From NCBI GenBank assembly GCA_002412925.1, contig DHVZ01000069.1, positions 1 through 64,000 on the forward strand: a stretch of 64,000 nt of DNA, read 5' to 3'. A program made the position numbers and the translations under genes. The stretch comes from Anaerolineales bacterium UBA5195 (GTDB lineage Bacteria; Chloroflexota; Anaerolineae; Anaerolineales; Villigracilaceae). This document shows, in pieces, positions 50,364-59,383 of this stretch. Within the stretch, counting starts at the first letter, position 1. The number at the start of each line of letters is the position of its first letter. The notes beneath the pieces are model-generated. The model was given only the letters and a program-made list of their open reading frames with translations. It made no database searches and was not told the origin of the DNA.

Positions 50364-53300
50364 TCAAGGTTGGGTTGCAGGCACAAGCCGCAAAGTGATG
50401 ATTTCAAAGGGGTGAATCGGCAGTTGGATGAATTGCTGATGGATTTCAACAGACGTCAAGTTTTGCTCGAGCAGGTTTGTGCGCCAGGCTTGCGCCAACC
50501 GAAAACCCACCTTGAGCAGAATGTTGCCGCGTTTGCGGTGGCTTTCATACAGGCGGACAATCAGTCCATTGCCATCCTCGGCGGCTTTGACGGTCTCGAT
50601 GATGACATTCGGCGAGTCGCAAGCCACAAGTGATGGGAGACGAGAGATGTCTGATTTTCGGCTTTCAACCTTCGACCTGTAGCTGATAAGCGGATCATTC
50701 AACGCGTAAGCCTGAGCAGACGTTTCGTGTTCCCAGCCATCTTTGTGCGGCAAAAGGCTGTAAACAAAACGATGTGCCCCCTGGTCTGCCTGCGGATCTG
50801 GTGAAGTACTGCCCCGCAACAAGCTGAGACGGAGCACATTGTTATGGACATCATGCCCGTATTTACAATCGTTGAGCAAGCTGACGCCGTACCCGCCTTC
50901 GCTCAAATCTACCCATTTTTGGGCGCAAACTTCAAAACGTGCCTGCTCCCAACTGGTATTGCGGTGGTTTGGGCGCTGGATACTGCCCCATTGAATTTCA
51001 TACGTGGCAACTGGAGAGAGAATGTCCACCGGGAAAGCGACCTTGAGCAAAACATGGCGTTCATACCAATCAACTTGGGTGTCAAAATCGAGCCGGGAAC
51101 TGTTATAAGCCAGCGAGACATGTTGAATGACCCGGCTGTGCAGGAATTGCCGTTGAAATTCAACCGCCGCACGCAGGGGACCATTTTCTACCACGCGTAC
51201 CTCGGCAGAACCATCCAGCGCCAAAGGTTTGTGCTCATAGAACGAATCGATGTCCCAAGCGTCCGAATCGATCGGACGATCCTCAAACGCCTGGAATTGG
51301 TTGCCCACCTGTCCCGCTGAGAGCACCTCGCGCCCGCAAGTTTTGTCAACCAGGCTTGTGATTTCTCCTTGCGGATTGAATTCCACTCTTAAGAATTCGT
51401 TTTCAAGTGAGCCAGTTGTAGCGCATAAAGCGGTTTCAGGCTGAACTGGTAGACTATCGGTGACAAACAGGGGAGTAATGCTGTAAGGGGGCAGTTCCCC
51501 GGCGGCAATCAAGGTACCATCCATCGTGGGCTGTTGCCAGACTGGCGCGCCATCCAGATATTGCAGGGATTGGCCATCGGCGAGATGCTCGGGCAGGAGA
51601 GCCAGGTCATTTCGTTTGAAACCAATCGGATTGGCAATCACCCAATCGCCGCCAGTTTGAGTAGCAATTGAGGCCAAAGCAGCCTGGCAAATCTCAAGCC
51701 CGGTTTGTTCAACGGCGGCATAATCCTGTCTGGCATCAGCATAAACTTCGCTGATACTGCTGCCGGGCAAGATATCGTGAAACTGGTTCAGGCAGACCAG
51801 TTTCCAGGCCTGGCGCAAGGCTTCTGCCGGGTATATATAGATTGGGTCAAGCAGGCTGGCTGCGCTGGCGAGAAACTCCGCATCGTGCAAGAGAAACTCG
51901 CTCTTGCGATTGGCGCGTTTGATTTCCGCGTGGGTGGTGTAAATGCCACGATGTTTTTCCAGGTAGAGTTCGCCGTTCCAATCAGGTAGATTCCCCCCCG
52001 AAGTTTTTTCGAGCCGCTCAAAGAAGTCTTTAACTTTTCCGGGGCGTACCTGTGGCACAGCCGGGAAATTCTCCAGTTCACGCAGGTTTTCGAGCATCTC
52101 GCGCGTCGGTCCCCCGCCGCCATCGCCCCAGCCATAGAGCAGGGCAATCTCCTGGTGGGTTTCTTTCTGTGGGTATTTTTCCCAGGCTTTGATGGCATTC
52201 TCTGGCGAAAGGAAAACGTTACATTCATTGCTGGCAAAATGAGCCAGGATTTTCGTTCCGTCGAGACCCTGCCACCAGAAACTATCCCAGGGCAGGCGGT
52301 TGGTCTGGTTCCAGCCCATTTTGATGGTCTGAAAGTAACGGATACCCGCCTGTGCCATCAGTTGTGGCAATGACCAGGGGAAACCGAAAGTATCCGGCAG
52401 CCAGAGCACCGGCGATTCAGCCTGGGGGCCGAAATGTTCCTGATAGTAATTCCGCCCAAGTAGAAACTGGCGCGCCAGGGCTTCTGCACCGCTCAGGTTG
52501 CAATCCGGTTCGACCCACATAGCGCCCAAAATCTCCCAGCGCCCTTCAGCAACCCGGCGCTGGATGTTCTCAAAAAGATCGGGGTAATCCTGCCGAACGT
52601 ATTCGTACAATTGGGGCTGGCTTTGGGTAAAGACAAAGTCGGGAAATTGCTCCAGCAGGCGCAAGACCGTGTGAAATGAGCGCCCAGCCTTTAGCCGCGT
52701 TTGAGCCAAAGTCCAGAGCCAGGCTAAATCAATATGGCTTTGCCCGATGGCGCAGATTTCTGCTCCCAGGCTGGAACCGGCTCCCCGAATACCGGAACGC
52801 AAGCTGTCGTGGGCGGAAGGGATGCTCGCGTAGAATCCATCTCCAAACGGCTCGGTCAAATCCAAAAGATTGAAGGCCGCCTCCAACGCATTCAGTAAAT
52901 TGCTGTAAGCCGGTTGGTTGGAATCTATGTTTTTGGCGACATCCAGGGCAACCCGCGCCGTTGCGAGAAAATCACGGGTTGGCTGGTCAACCTGGATAAG
53001 TTCACAGGGGCGCATAAATAATCGGGTTCCCGGTTCTGAGCCATCCCAGTGCTGCATGCCCGTCCAGCCGTGCAGAGTCAGGTGGTGTAATTTGCCATCC
53101 AGGTAACGTTGGGGCAACAGGATTTCCTGATGATGACGGTCACAAGCCGCCAGGGGAAGCTGGTCAATATACACCAGCGCTTCGGGGTGGCTAAAATCAT
53201 CGGCAGTCCCAATCGGCAGGAACAAGGCAACCGGGGTATTTGCATTCCACTCCGGGGGCAGGCAAAATTCGCCGCGCAAGATGAAATTTCGCTGCCATTC

Positions 53301-53486
53301 AGCCCAATAAGAATTGGGTTGAATGAGATCACCCGAAAGATCATCTGGAAGCGAGGGCAAGGCGGCTTCCGGTTTGTCGAGCGGTTGGTAGCGAAAAGGA
53401 TGCAACCCAACACGCCTGCGATAAACAAGGCTGTCAACCAGTTTCAAGCGCTGTTCGATTTTCAGGATGGCGAGTTTGGCGTTCAT
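50364..53486 (-). CDS. Glycoside hydrolase family 38 alpha-mannosidase
   Basis: 1040-residue GH38 enzyme. Zn2+ ligands His251 and Asp253 are in GQSHIDLAWLW; nucleophile Asp365 is in LWLPDTFGFP. The helical middle domain and large C-terminal beta domains (ENEFLRVEFN, DFDTQVDWYERHVLLKV) follow. The length matches bacterial/vacuolar class II mannosidases. No signal peptide is present, so it should act on imported alpha-mannosides. ATG 53486 has only a weak ribosome-binding sequence; the longer frame toward 53801 overlaps the permease gene and is rejected. It is located 80 nt after the permease and before the GH65 gene. Confidence 0.93.
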   Translation of the reverse strand: MNAKLAILKIEQRLKLVDSLVYRRRVGLHPFRYQPLDKPEAALPSLPDDLSGDLIQPNSYWAEWQRNFILRGEFCLPPEWNANTPVALFLPIGTADDFSHPEALVYIDQLPLAACDRHHQEILLPQRYLDGKLHHLTLHGWTGMQHWDGSEPGTRLFMRPCELIQVDQPTRDFLATARVALDVAKNIDSNQPAYSNLLNALEAAFNLLDLTEPFGDGFYASIPSAHDSLRSGIRGAGSSLGAEICAIGQSHIDLAWLWTLAQTRLKAGRSFHTVLRLLEQFPDFVFTQSQPQLYEYVRQDYPDLFENIQRRVAEGRWEILGAMWVEPDCNLSGAEALARQFLLGRNYYQEHFGPQAESPVLWLPDTFGFPWSLPQLMAQAGIRYFQTIKMGWNQTNRLPWDSFWWQGLDGTKILAHFASNECNVFLSPENAIKAWEKYPQKETHQEIALLYGWGDGGGGPTREMLENLRELENFPAVPQVRPGKVKDFFERLEKTSGGNLPDWNGELYLEKHRGIYTTHAEIKRANRKSEFLLHDAEFLASAASLLDPIYIYPAEALRQAWKLVCLNQFHDILPGSSISEVYADARQDYAAVEQTGLEICQAALASIATQTGGDWVIANPIGFKRNDLALLPEHLADGQSLQYLDGAPVWQQPTMDGTLIAAGELPPYSITPLFVTDSLPVQPETALCATTGSLENEFLRVEFNPQGEITSLVDKTCGREVLSAGQVGNQFQAFEDRPIDSDAWDIDSFYEHKPLALDGSAEVRVVENGPLRAAVEFQRQFLHSRVIQHVSLAYNSSRLDFDTQVDWYERHVLLKVAFPVDILSPVATYEIQWGSIQRPNHRNTSWEQARFEVCAQKWVDLSEGGYGVSLLNDCKYGHDVHNNVLRLSLLRGSTSPDPQADQGAHRFVYSLLPHKDGWEHETSAQAYALNDPLISYRSKVESRKSDISRLPSLVACDSPNVIIETVKAAEDGNGLIVRLYESHRKRGNILLKVGFRLAQAWRTNLLEQNLTSVEIHQQFIQLPIHPFEIITLRLVPATQP

Positions 53487-53566
53487 GCGTGTTCCATTCG
53501 GTGAACAGGTGCGTTTAAGCAAGCCTTGCGAGATTGTCGCAGGCGAATCAGCGGACAGGGATTTAC

Positions 53567-54403
53567 TCAGCCTTTCAGGCCAGTGGTTGAGAAGCCCTGG
53601 ATGATGTAACGCTGGAGGAAAATGTACAGCAAAATGGGCGGGATGGCGGCGATCAGATAGGTCGCCATGGCAAAATCCACGGTGGTCCAACTGCGTTGTC
53701 CTACCTGCGCAGCTGCCACCAGGCTGACGGTGAACATCTCCGGTTTGGTGAGAATTACCAACGGCCAGATGTAATTGGCCCAGGCATTCACAAACGCCCA
53801 AACAGTGACCGTCAGGACAGCGTTCCCGGAGAGCGGCAGGATAATCAGCCGGTAGATACCAAAATGGGAAGCTCCGTCCATTTCCCCGGCGTCAATCAAC
53901 TCACGGGGCAGGCTTTCCATGAACTGGCGAAAGATGAACAAAGCCAGCGCCGAAGCCATGCCGGGCACAGCCAATCCTTGCAGGGTATTCAGCCACTTGA
54001 GTTGGATGGTCACCTGGAAAAGCGGAATAAGTGTTACCACCGTCGGCATCATCAGCGAGGAGAGCGCCAGGATGAACAGGAAGTTCTTGCCGGGGAAATC
54101 GAACAGGGCGAATTCGTAGGCCGCCAGCGAAGTTACCAAAATCATGCCAGCCACCTGCAAGGCAGCATACAACAGGGTCACACCGCTGGCCTTGAGGATG
54201 TTCAGGTTGGTCTGGGTTAATACAGCGGTGATTTTTTCAATCCCTGCGCTGAATGAACTGGGGAAAAATTGCTGGGTGACCGGCACACCGGGCGGCGAAA
54301 AAACAACGCTGAAGGTGTACCAAAGCGGGAAAACCGCCACCACCACCCAAAGCAGGGCCACCAGCCAGCGGAGGATATCCTGTGACAGACGAAGTATTTT
54401 CAT
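53567..54403 (-). CDS. Carbohydrate ABC transporter permease, MalG type (mannoside operon)
   Basis: 278-residue CUT1 permease with six membrane segments and EAA-loop motif RELIDAGEMDGASHFGIYRLIILP. ATG 54403 has AAAGGAT 9 nt upstream; the frame extending to 54451 lacks this support. It is separated by 16 nt from its MalF-type partner and precedes the GH38 gene. No cognate ATPase gene is in the operon. Confidence 0.9.
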   Translation of the reverse strand: MKILRLSQDILRWLVALLWVVVAVFPLWYTFSVVFSPPGVPVTQQFFPSSFSAGIEKITAVLTQTNLNILKASGVTLLYAALQVAGMILVTSLAAYEFALFDFPGKNFLFILALSSLMMPTVVTLIPLFQVTIQLKWLNTLQGLAVPGMASALALFIFRQFMESLPRELIDAGEMDGASHFGIYRLIILPLSGNAVLTVTVWAFVNAWANYIWPLVILTKPEMFTVSLVAAAQVGQRSWTTVDFAMATYLIAAIPPILLYIFLQRYIIQGFSTTGLKG

Positions 54404-54419
54404 AATGGGTATCCTTTCT

Positions 54420-55322
54420 CTAATCCGCCAGGCGATACTTGCGCCACGCAAATTGAATGACGGTGATGACCAACGTAATCGCCAGCAAAATCACGGCAAA
54501 GGCTGAGGCACCGCCGAAATCCTGGCGTCCCCAGGCCGCCATGTAGATTTCCATGACCGGGAACAACATCCCATTGCGCGTGCCGCCATAATTAACAAAG
54601 GTGGACAGGCTCAAGAGCCAGGGAATATCGAAGGCTTGCAGCGCCCCGATAAAGCCGTTGACAATCACCAGGAACAGGACCGGTTCCAGTTGGGGAATGG
54701 CGATATAGCGGATTTCCTGCCAGCGACTGGCACCGTCCACGCGGGCGGCTTCGAAATATTCCTTGGGGATGGCTTTCAGTCCGGCAAACAATAGCAGGAA
54801 GTTGAAGCCGATGGCGCGCCACATATCCACCAGGGCGACTGCCGGAACCATATAGGTGGGATTGCTCAACCAGTTGATGCCAGTGATCCCCAACGCTTCC
54901 AGCATGACAGGGATCAGGCCCACTTTTGGTGAGAGCAGATAACGGAAAATCGCCGCCGATAAAAACATCGGAATGATGACCGGGAAGAAATACATACCCC
55001 TGAAGAATTTCTCCCAACGGGGCGTGAAGGTGTCCACGAGCAAAGCCAGCGCCAGTGCGATGGTGATGCCCACCGGCACGACAACCAGCACAAAACGGCC
55101 CAGGTTCAGCATACTGGTTGCAAAACGGGGTTGGTTCACAATCCGGGTATAGTTCTGGAGATCGACAAAGACCGGCGCGTGAATGCCATCCCATTTCATC
55201 AAACTGATAACAACGCTATAGACCAGCGGATAAAAATAGAAAATGGCGAAAAGAATAAAAAAGGGCAGCAGAAGCACATAATGCTTCAAATAACGGCGGA
55301 AAAACCTGGCTGGGGAAGTCAT
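54420..55322 (-). CDS. Carbohydrate ABC transporter permease, MalF type (mannoside operon)
   Basis: 300-residue CUT1 permease: six membrane segments and EAA-loop motif EYFEAARVDGASRWQEIRYIAIPQL. It starts at ATG 55322 with GGTAGGTG upstream, after a hairpin that separates it from the tandem binding-protein gene. It pairs with the MalG-type permease to form the channel for the oligosaccharide captured by the double-domain receptor. Confidence 0.9.
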   Translation of the reverse strand: MTSPARFFRRYLKHYVLLLPFFILFAIFYFYPLVYSVVISLMKWDGIHAPVFVDLQNYTRIVNQPRFATSMLNLGRFVLVVVPVGITIALALALLVDTFTPRWEKFFRGMYFFPVIIPMFLSAAIFRYLLSPKVGLIPVMLEALGITGINWLSNPTYMVPAVALVDMWRAIGFNFLLLFAGLKAIPKEYFEAARVDGASRWQEIRYIAIPQLEPVLFLVIVNGFIGALQAFDIPWLLSLSTFVNYGGTRNGMLFPVMEIYMAAWGRQDFGGASAFAVILLAITLVITVIQFAWRKYRLAD

Positions 55323-55367
55323 CGCGCACCTACCGGATAGAAAAGGATTGAAACCATATTATAGATC

Positions 55368-55419
55368 AGAGAACTGGTTGCGCCCCGTGCCCTGGAGACA
55401 CGGGGCGCTGTGGTTCTCT
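55368..55419 (-). terminator. Large hairpin between the tandem binding-protein gene and the permease genes
   Basis: Imperfect 21-bp arms: AGAGAAC...GCGCCCCGTG on the left (55368-55389) pairs with CACGGGGCGC...GTTCTCT on the right (55399-55419). It lies 30 nt after the binding-protein stop. The size and position suggest partial termination or 3' end protection favouring receptor over permease expression. Confidence 0.65.
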
Positions 55420-55448
55420 CTCACCCAAGAGAAGGGAGGAAAATCAGG

Positions 55449-57815
55449 TTATTGACCGCCTGCCAGCACGGCGTTGAGGGCTTCGATGGCGGCCTGGGCA
55501 GCCTTAGCGGGATCCTCGCCCCCCCAGATGGCAGCGGCGCCATCCTTGAAGGGGGTGCGGGCATCGAGCGGCCAGAAGGTGAAGTAGGCGGCGTCGGCAA
55601 AGCCGTAGTTGGTGGCCTTGGCGGTCAGCACGTTCAGGTCATTCTTTTGCACTTCGGGGTCAGCCATGGCAACATCGTTGAGCACGGTGCGGCCGAGTTT
55701 GGCGGCGAAGCGCTTGGTCTGGGCGGAATCGGCCAGGAAGGCAGCCCACTTGAAGGCGGCTTCGGAACGCGGTCCCTTGGTCACGCCAATCCACTCGCCG
55801 CCGTTCGTGCCGCCAAACTGTGCGGCAGTTGCGCCGGGGACGAGGCAGTAGTCATAATTGAAATCGGGATTGGCTTTCTTGGCATCCACCAGGCCGGGGT
55901 TGGCCCACGGCCCCATGATGTAGAAGGCCACTTCATTGGTCGTGAACAAATCCACGTTGGCCTGGTCGCCGTTGCCGATTTCGGATGAATAGGGCTGAAC
56001 GTTCTTGAAGAAGGTCAACGCCTGGTTCATTGAGTCGAGCGTTACGGTGGTCTTGCCATCCGCCACGCCGTTCTTGCCGCCCGCCGCGCCGACGAAGCCC
56101 ATCACGAACCAGCCATCCACGGTCAGGTCACCAATCGGGGTCAGACCGACGGCCTTGACTTTTTCCATCTGGGAGAGCCAGTCATTCCAGTCTTTGGGGC
56201 AGGCAGCCGTATCGACGCCAGCCTTGCCGAGGACGGTCTTGTTGCGGTAGAGCACCTGGGCATAGGCGGTGAAGGGCAAGCCCCAGACATGTCCATCGGG
56301 CGAGAGGGCTTGCATCCAGCCAGGGTTGAACTGCTTCCCAAAGTCCGCGGGCATGGCGTTGTAGTATTTGGAGACATCCTCGACAATGCCGGTCTTGAGG
56401 AAGGTATCACCCTGGTTGAAGGCCACGGTGAAGGCATCGGGATAAACGCCCGAGCCGGCCCCGGCAATGATGGATTGCTCCAGGTCAGCCTTGGGGACAA
56501 AGTTGACTTTGATGCCCGGGTTGGCGGCTTCGAACTCGGCCACGAAGGTCTTGAACAAATCACCAGCGTCGCCTGTGCCCCAATCGGGGAAGGTCCAGAA
56601 TTCGACGGTCACGGGTTCCGCCGCGGCAGCCGGGGGCTGGGCAGCAACTGGCGCTCCCGAGAGCACGGCGTTGAGCGCCTCAATGGCAGCCTGGGCAGCC
56701 TGGGCGGGATCCTCGCCACTCCAGACGGCAGCGGCGGCATCCTTGAAGGGGGTACGCGCATCGAGCGGCCAGAAGGTGAAGTAGGCGGCATCGGCAAAAC
56801 CGTAGGTGGTGGCCTTGGCCGTCAGCACGTTCAGGTCATTCTTTTGCACTTCGGCATCGGCCATGGCAACGTCGTTGAGCACGGTGCGGCCCAATTTGGC
56901 GGCGAAGCGTTTGGCTTGGGCAGAATCAGCCAGGAAGGCAGCCCACTTGAAGGCGGCTTCGGAGCGCGGACCCTTGGTCACGCCGATCCACTCGCCACCG
57001 TTCGTGCCGCCAAACTGTGCGGCAGTTGCGCCGGGGACGAGCATGTAATCGTAGTTGAAATCAGGGTTGGCTTTCTTGGCATCCACCAAACCGGGATTGG
57101 CCCACGGCCCCATGATGTAGAAGGCCACTTCATTGGTCGTGAACAAATCCACGTTGGCCTGGTCGCCGTTGCCGATTTCGGATGAATAGGGCTGAACGTT
57201 CTTGAAGAAGGTCAACGCCTGGGTCATTGCCTCGGCTGAAACGGTGGTCTTGCCATCCGCCACGCCGTTCTTGCCGCCCGCCGCGCCAACGAAACCCATC
57301 ACGAACCAGCCATCCACGGTCAGGTCGCCAATCGGGGTGTAACCAGCGGCTTTGATTTTTTCCATCTGGGAGAGCCAGTCGTTCCAGTCCTTGATCCCAG
57401 CAGCGGGGTCAATCCCGGCCTTCTCCAAAACGGTTGTGTTGCGATAGAGCACCTGGGCATAGGCGGTGAAAGGCAGGCCCCAGACATGCCCATCGGGCGA
57501 GAGAGCTTGCATCCAGCCAGGGTTGAACTGCTTCCCAAAGTCCGCGGGCATGGCGTTGTAGTATTTGGAGACATCCTCGACAATGCCGGTCTTGAGGAAG
57601 GTATCACCCTGGTTGAAGGCCACGGTGAAGGCATCGGGATAAACGCCCGAGCCGGCCCCGGCAATGATGGATTGCTCCAGGTCAGCCTTGGGGACAAAGT
57701 TGACTTTGATGCCCGGGTTGGCGGCTTCGAACTCGGCCACGAAGGTCTTGAACAAATCACCAGCGTCGCCTGTGCCCCAATCGGGGAAAGTCCAGAATTC
57801 GACGGTTACATTTCC
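55449..57815. repeat. Intragenic 1197-bp tandem duplication
   Basis: Direct repeats offset by 1197 bp (55920 corresponds to 57117). About 280 bp (56308-56590 compared with 57505-57787) are identical base for base, while the adjoining 40 codons differ at nine amino acids. This mosaic pattern suggests recent duplication followed by local gene conversion, or a collapsed pair of paralogues. Confidence 0.9.
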
Positions 57816-57917
57816 ATCAGATGCAGGAGTTTCGGCAGCGGGGGCACCACAGGCCGAGAGCAGCATTGAAAAGGCCAACAGAATCACAGTTACAGTGTAG
57901 AACAATTTGCGGGTCAT
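55449..57917 (-). CDS. Tandem-duplicated family-1 solute-binding lipoprotein
   Basis: 822-residue lipoprotein with one signal peptide (LLSAC, Cys23) and two complete CUT1-type binding domains offset by 399 residues, each beginning VTVEFWTFPDWGTGDAGDLF and ending near EALNAVL. A Pro/Ala linker (about 13 residues) joins them. By eye they differ at about two dozen of roughly 395 positions; the first 125 residues of each half are identical. Normal receptors of this type have one domain of about 400 residues. AAGGAG precedes ATG 57917. It follows the LacI-type gene and precedes the two permeases; ligand is inferred to be an alpha-mannoside or related oligosaccharide from the GH38/GH65 genes. Confidence 0.92.
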   Translation of the reverse strand: MTRKLFYTVTVILLAFSMLLSACGAPAAETPASDGNVTVEFWTFPDWGTGDAGDLFKTFVAEFEAANPGIKVNFVPKADLEQSIIAGAGSGVYPDAFTVAFNQGDTFLKTGIVEDVSKYYNAMPADFGKQFNPGWMQALSPDGHVWGLPFTAYAQVLYRNTTVLEKAGIDPAAGIKDWNDWLSQMEKIKAAGYTPIGDLTVDGWFVMGFVGAAGGKNGVADGKTTVSAEAMTQALTFFKNVQPYSSEIGNGDQANVDLFTTNEVAFYIMGPWANPGLVDAKKANPDFNYDYMLVPGATAAQFGGTNGGEWIGVTKGPRSEAAFKWAAFLADSAQAKRFAAKLGRTVLNDVAMADAEVQKNDLNVLTAKATTYGFADAAYFTFWPLDARTPFKDAAAAVWSGEDPAQAAQAAIEALNAVLSGAPVAAQPPAAAAEPVTVEFWTFPDWGTGDAGDLFKTFVAEFEAANPGIKVNFVPKADLEQSIIAGAGSGVYPDAFTVAFNQGDTFLKTGIVEDVSKYYNAMPADFGKQFNPGWMQALSPDGHVWGLPFTAYAQVLYRNKTVLGKAGVDTAACPKDWNDWLSQMEKVKAVGLTPIGDLTVDGWFVMGFVGAAGGKNGVADGKTTVTLDSMNQALTFFKNVQPYSSEIGNGDQANVDLFTTNEVAFYIMGPWANPGLVDAKKANPDFNYDYCLVPGATAAQFGGTNGGEWIGVTKGPRSEAAFKWAAFLADSAQTKRFAAKLGRTVLNDVAMADPEVQKNDLNVLTAKATNYGFADAAYFTFWPLDARTPFKDGAAAIWGGEDPAKAAQAAIEALNAVLAGGQ

Positions 57918-58086
57918 GAAAATTTCTCCTTCTTTTGAAAGTTTGGATTCGGGTTGTTTCAAGCACTCGGTTCAGTAATTTTTAAAGAGGTGACACCTCC
58001 TGGTTTTGGGAACATTAACCCACCGGGCTGGGCAAGTCCGTTTTTCAAAGGGATTTCTTTATTTGGCGCGGGTGCGCCGCTGGTGA

Positions 58087-59097
58087 TTAAACCGGCGCCG
58101 GGCCGGAGCTCTGGCGAATGGTCAGTTTGGCTTTCAAGAGTTTTTGGGCGGGCGGCCCATTTTTTTGACGCAGGAAATTAATCAAAATATCAACACCGGT
58201 TTTACCCATTTCCTCGGTTGGAAAATCCATCGTGGACAGGGTGGGCATTAACCGTTCTGCCCTGAGAGGGGATGCCAGTGAAACAACCGAGAAATCGGTC
58301 GGGATGTTTTTCCCGGCATCCCAAATGGCCTGGTACATGCCGGGCAGCCCGGCTTCGTTGGGCGTGACTAAAGCGGTCAGATCTGGATGCTCGGCCAGTA
58401 ACTTTTGCAAAAGTCGATAGGCATCTTTGGTAGTCGTTTCGCATCCACCAGAAATTAAGGGCAGGCTGTGTTTGCGAAGCGCATTCTGATATCCATCGCC
58501 ACAAAATACTGCCGGGCCATAACCGGCCTGGGCCAGGCCCTGGGGATAGTCGATGTAAGCAATCTTTGAGTGTCCCATGCCAACCAGATAATCAAAGGCC
58601 TCCTCAACCGCCCCGGCATGGTCGAGGTCAACAAAGCCGATGCCAGTGTTATCCTCAGTGCGGCCGATCATGCAGAACGGGAAACCCGATTCGCGCAACC
58701 GGATCATCCAGGCATCCTTGATGCGTACTTCCATGAAGATGACGCCATCCACCAACCCCTGCTGGGTCAGGTTGACCAACGCATCGACATCTTTTGGGGA
58801 GCGCCACAATAAGATGGCGTAGCCCTCTTTTTCAGCCGCATCGATCGCCGCTGAAACAAACTCGAACTGCATTTCTGAAAGCCCGGTGTGGAATTTCGGG
58901 AAAAACAACCCAAGGATTTTGCTTTCTTTATTCGCCAGGCGGCGCGCCAACTCATTGGGGCGATAGCCCAATTCATCGATCGCCTGCTGGATGCGGGCGC
59001 GGGTTTCCTCGGAGATGGGGCGCTTCCCGCTCAGGGCGTGGGAAACGGTGCTGAGCGTTACTCCGGCTTTATTGGCGACATCTTGCATGGTTGGCAT
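58087..59097 (-). CDS. LacI-family transcriptional regulator of the GH38/GH65 operon
   Basis: 336-residue LacI/GalR repressor. HTH region MQDVANKAGVTLSTVSHALSG is followed by the hinge sequence PNELARRLANKESKILGL and a sensor domain with VDGVIFMEV, YIDYPQGLAQAG and LVTPNEAGLPGMY. ATG 59097 has AAAGGAC upstream. Two tandem CAAAGCGCTTTG sites lie 20-44 nt before the start codon, indicating autoregulation. It is followed at 170 nt by the tandem binding-protein gene, so it may control the whole 12-kb operon by read-through; no terminator is seen between them. Confidence 0.92.
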   Translation of the reverse strand: MPTMQDVANKAGVTLSTVSHALSGKRPISEETRARIQQAIDELGYRPNELARRLANKESKILGLFFPKFHTGLSEMQFEFVSAAIDAAEKEGYAILLWRSPKDVDALVNLTQQGLVDGVIFMEVRIKDAWMIRLRESGFPFCMIGRTEDNTGIGFVDLDHAGAVEEAFDYLVGMGHSKIAYIDYPQGLAQAGYGPAVFCGDGYQNALRKHSLPLISGGCETTTKDAYRLLQKLLAEHPDLTALVTPNEAGLPGMYQAIWDAGKNIPTDFSVVSLASPLRAERLMPTLSTMDFPTEEMGKTGVDILINFLRQKNGPPAQKLLKAKLTIRQSSGPAPV

Positions 59098-59116
59098 AAG
59101 GGTGTCCTTTATCAAT

Positions 59117-59141
59117 CAAAGCGCTTTGTCAAAGCGCTTTG
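59117..59141 (-). promoter_or_regulatory. Two tandem LacI-type operators
   Basis: CAAAGCGCTTTG occurs at 59117-59128 and again at 59130-59141, each a perfect CG-centred palindrome, with centres 13 bp apart. The second is extended to TCAAAGCGCTTTGA. They lie directly upstream of the LacI-type gene and probably overlap its promoter. Confidence 0.85.
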
Positions 59142-59383
59142 ATAATAGCACGAATCGAGATAGGGAGTCAAGGGGCTATTATAAAGTAGTGACAAATGTC
59201 ATGTAGGGGAAAATAACACCCAGCGGACTACGCTCCCGTCAACGATGAACAAGCGTTTACTGGCTTGCTGGTGTTGCATCTGAGTTTATTCGGGGACCAA
59301 TAACTCCTTCATCAGCAGCAATTTCCAATCCCCCAAACGCTTTCCAGGCAATGTCGACTCTTTGACAGCGCGATCTATTTGGT
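59142..59383. other. Intergenic stretch with a short decayed coding remnant
   Basis: The part next to the operators should hold the regulator's promoter. On the minus strand an open segment that ends at stop 59286-59288 reads DRAVKESTLPGKRLGDWK and LLLMKELLVPE; it has no start codon of its own and I do not recognise the family. It runs out of the 50-bp repeat copy 4. No RNA gene is seen. Confidence 0.35.

Noticed and set aside
50364..53801. Extended 1145-residue form of the GH38 enzyme
   Set aside because: The added 105 residues overlap the permease gene and match no GH38 sequence; ATG 53486 gives the normal N-terminus.
56289..57185. 298-codon plus-strand Gly-rich frame opposite the tandem CUT1 receptor gene
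   Set aside because: Antisense to a clearly coding duplicated gene; its repeat structure simply mirrors the duplication.
57987..57999. GAGGTGACACCTC palindrome upstream of the tandem receptor gene as an operator
   Set aside because: Its odd symmetry and sequence are unlike the CAAAGCGCTTTG sites of the adjacent regulator, and it occurs once; it may be chance.
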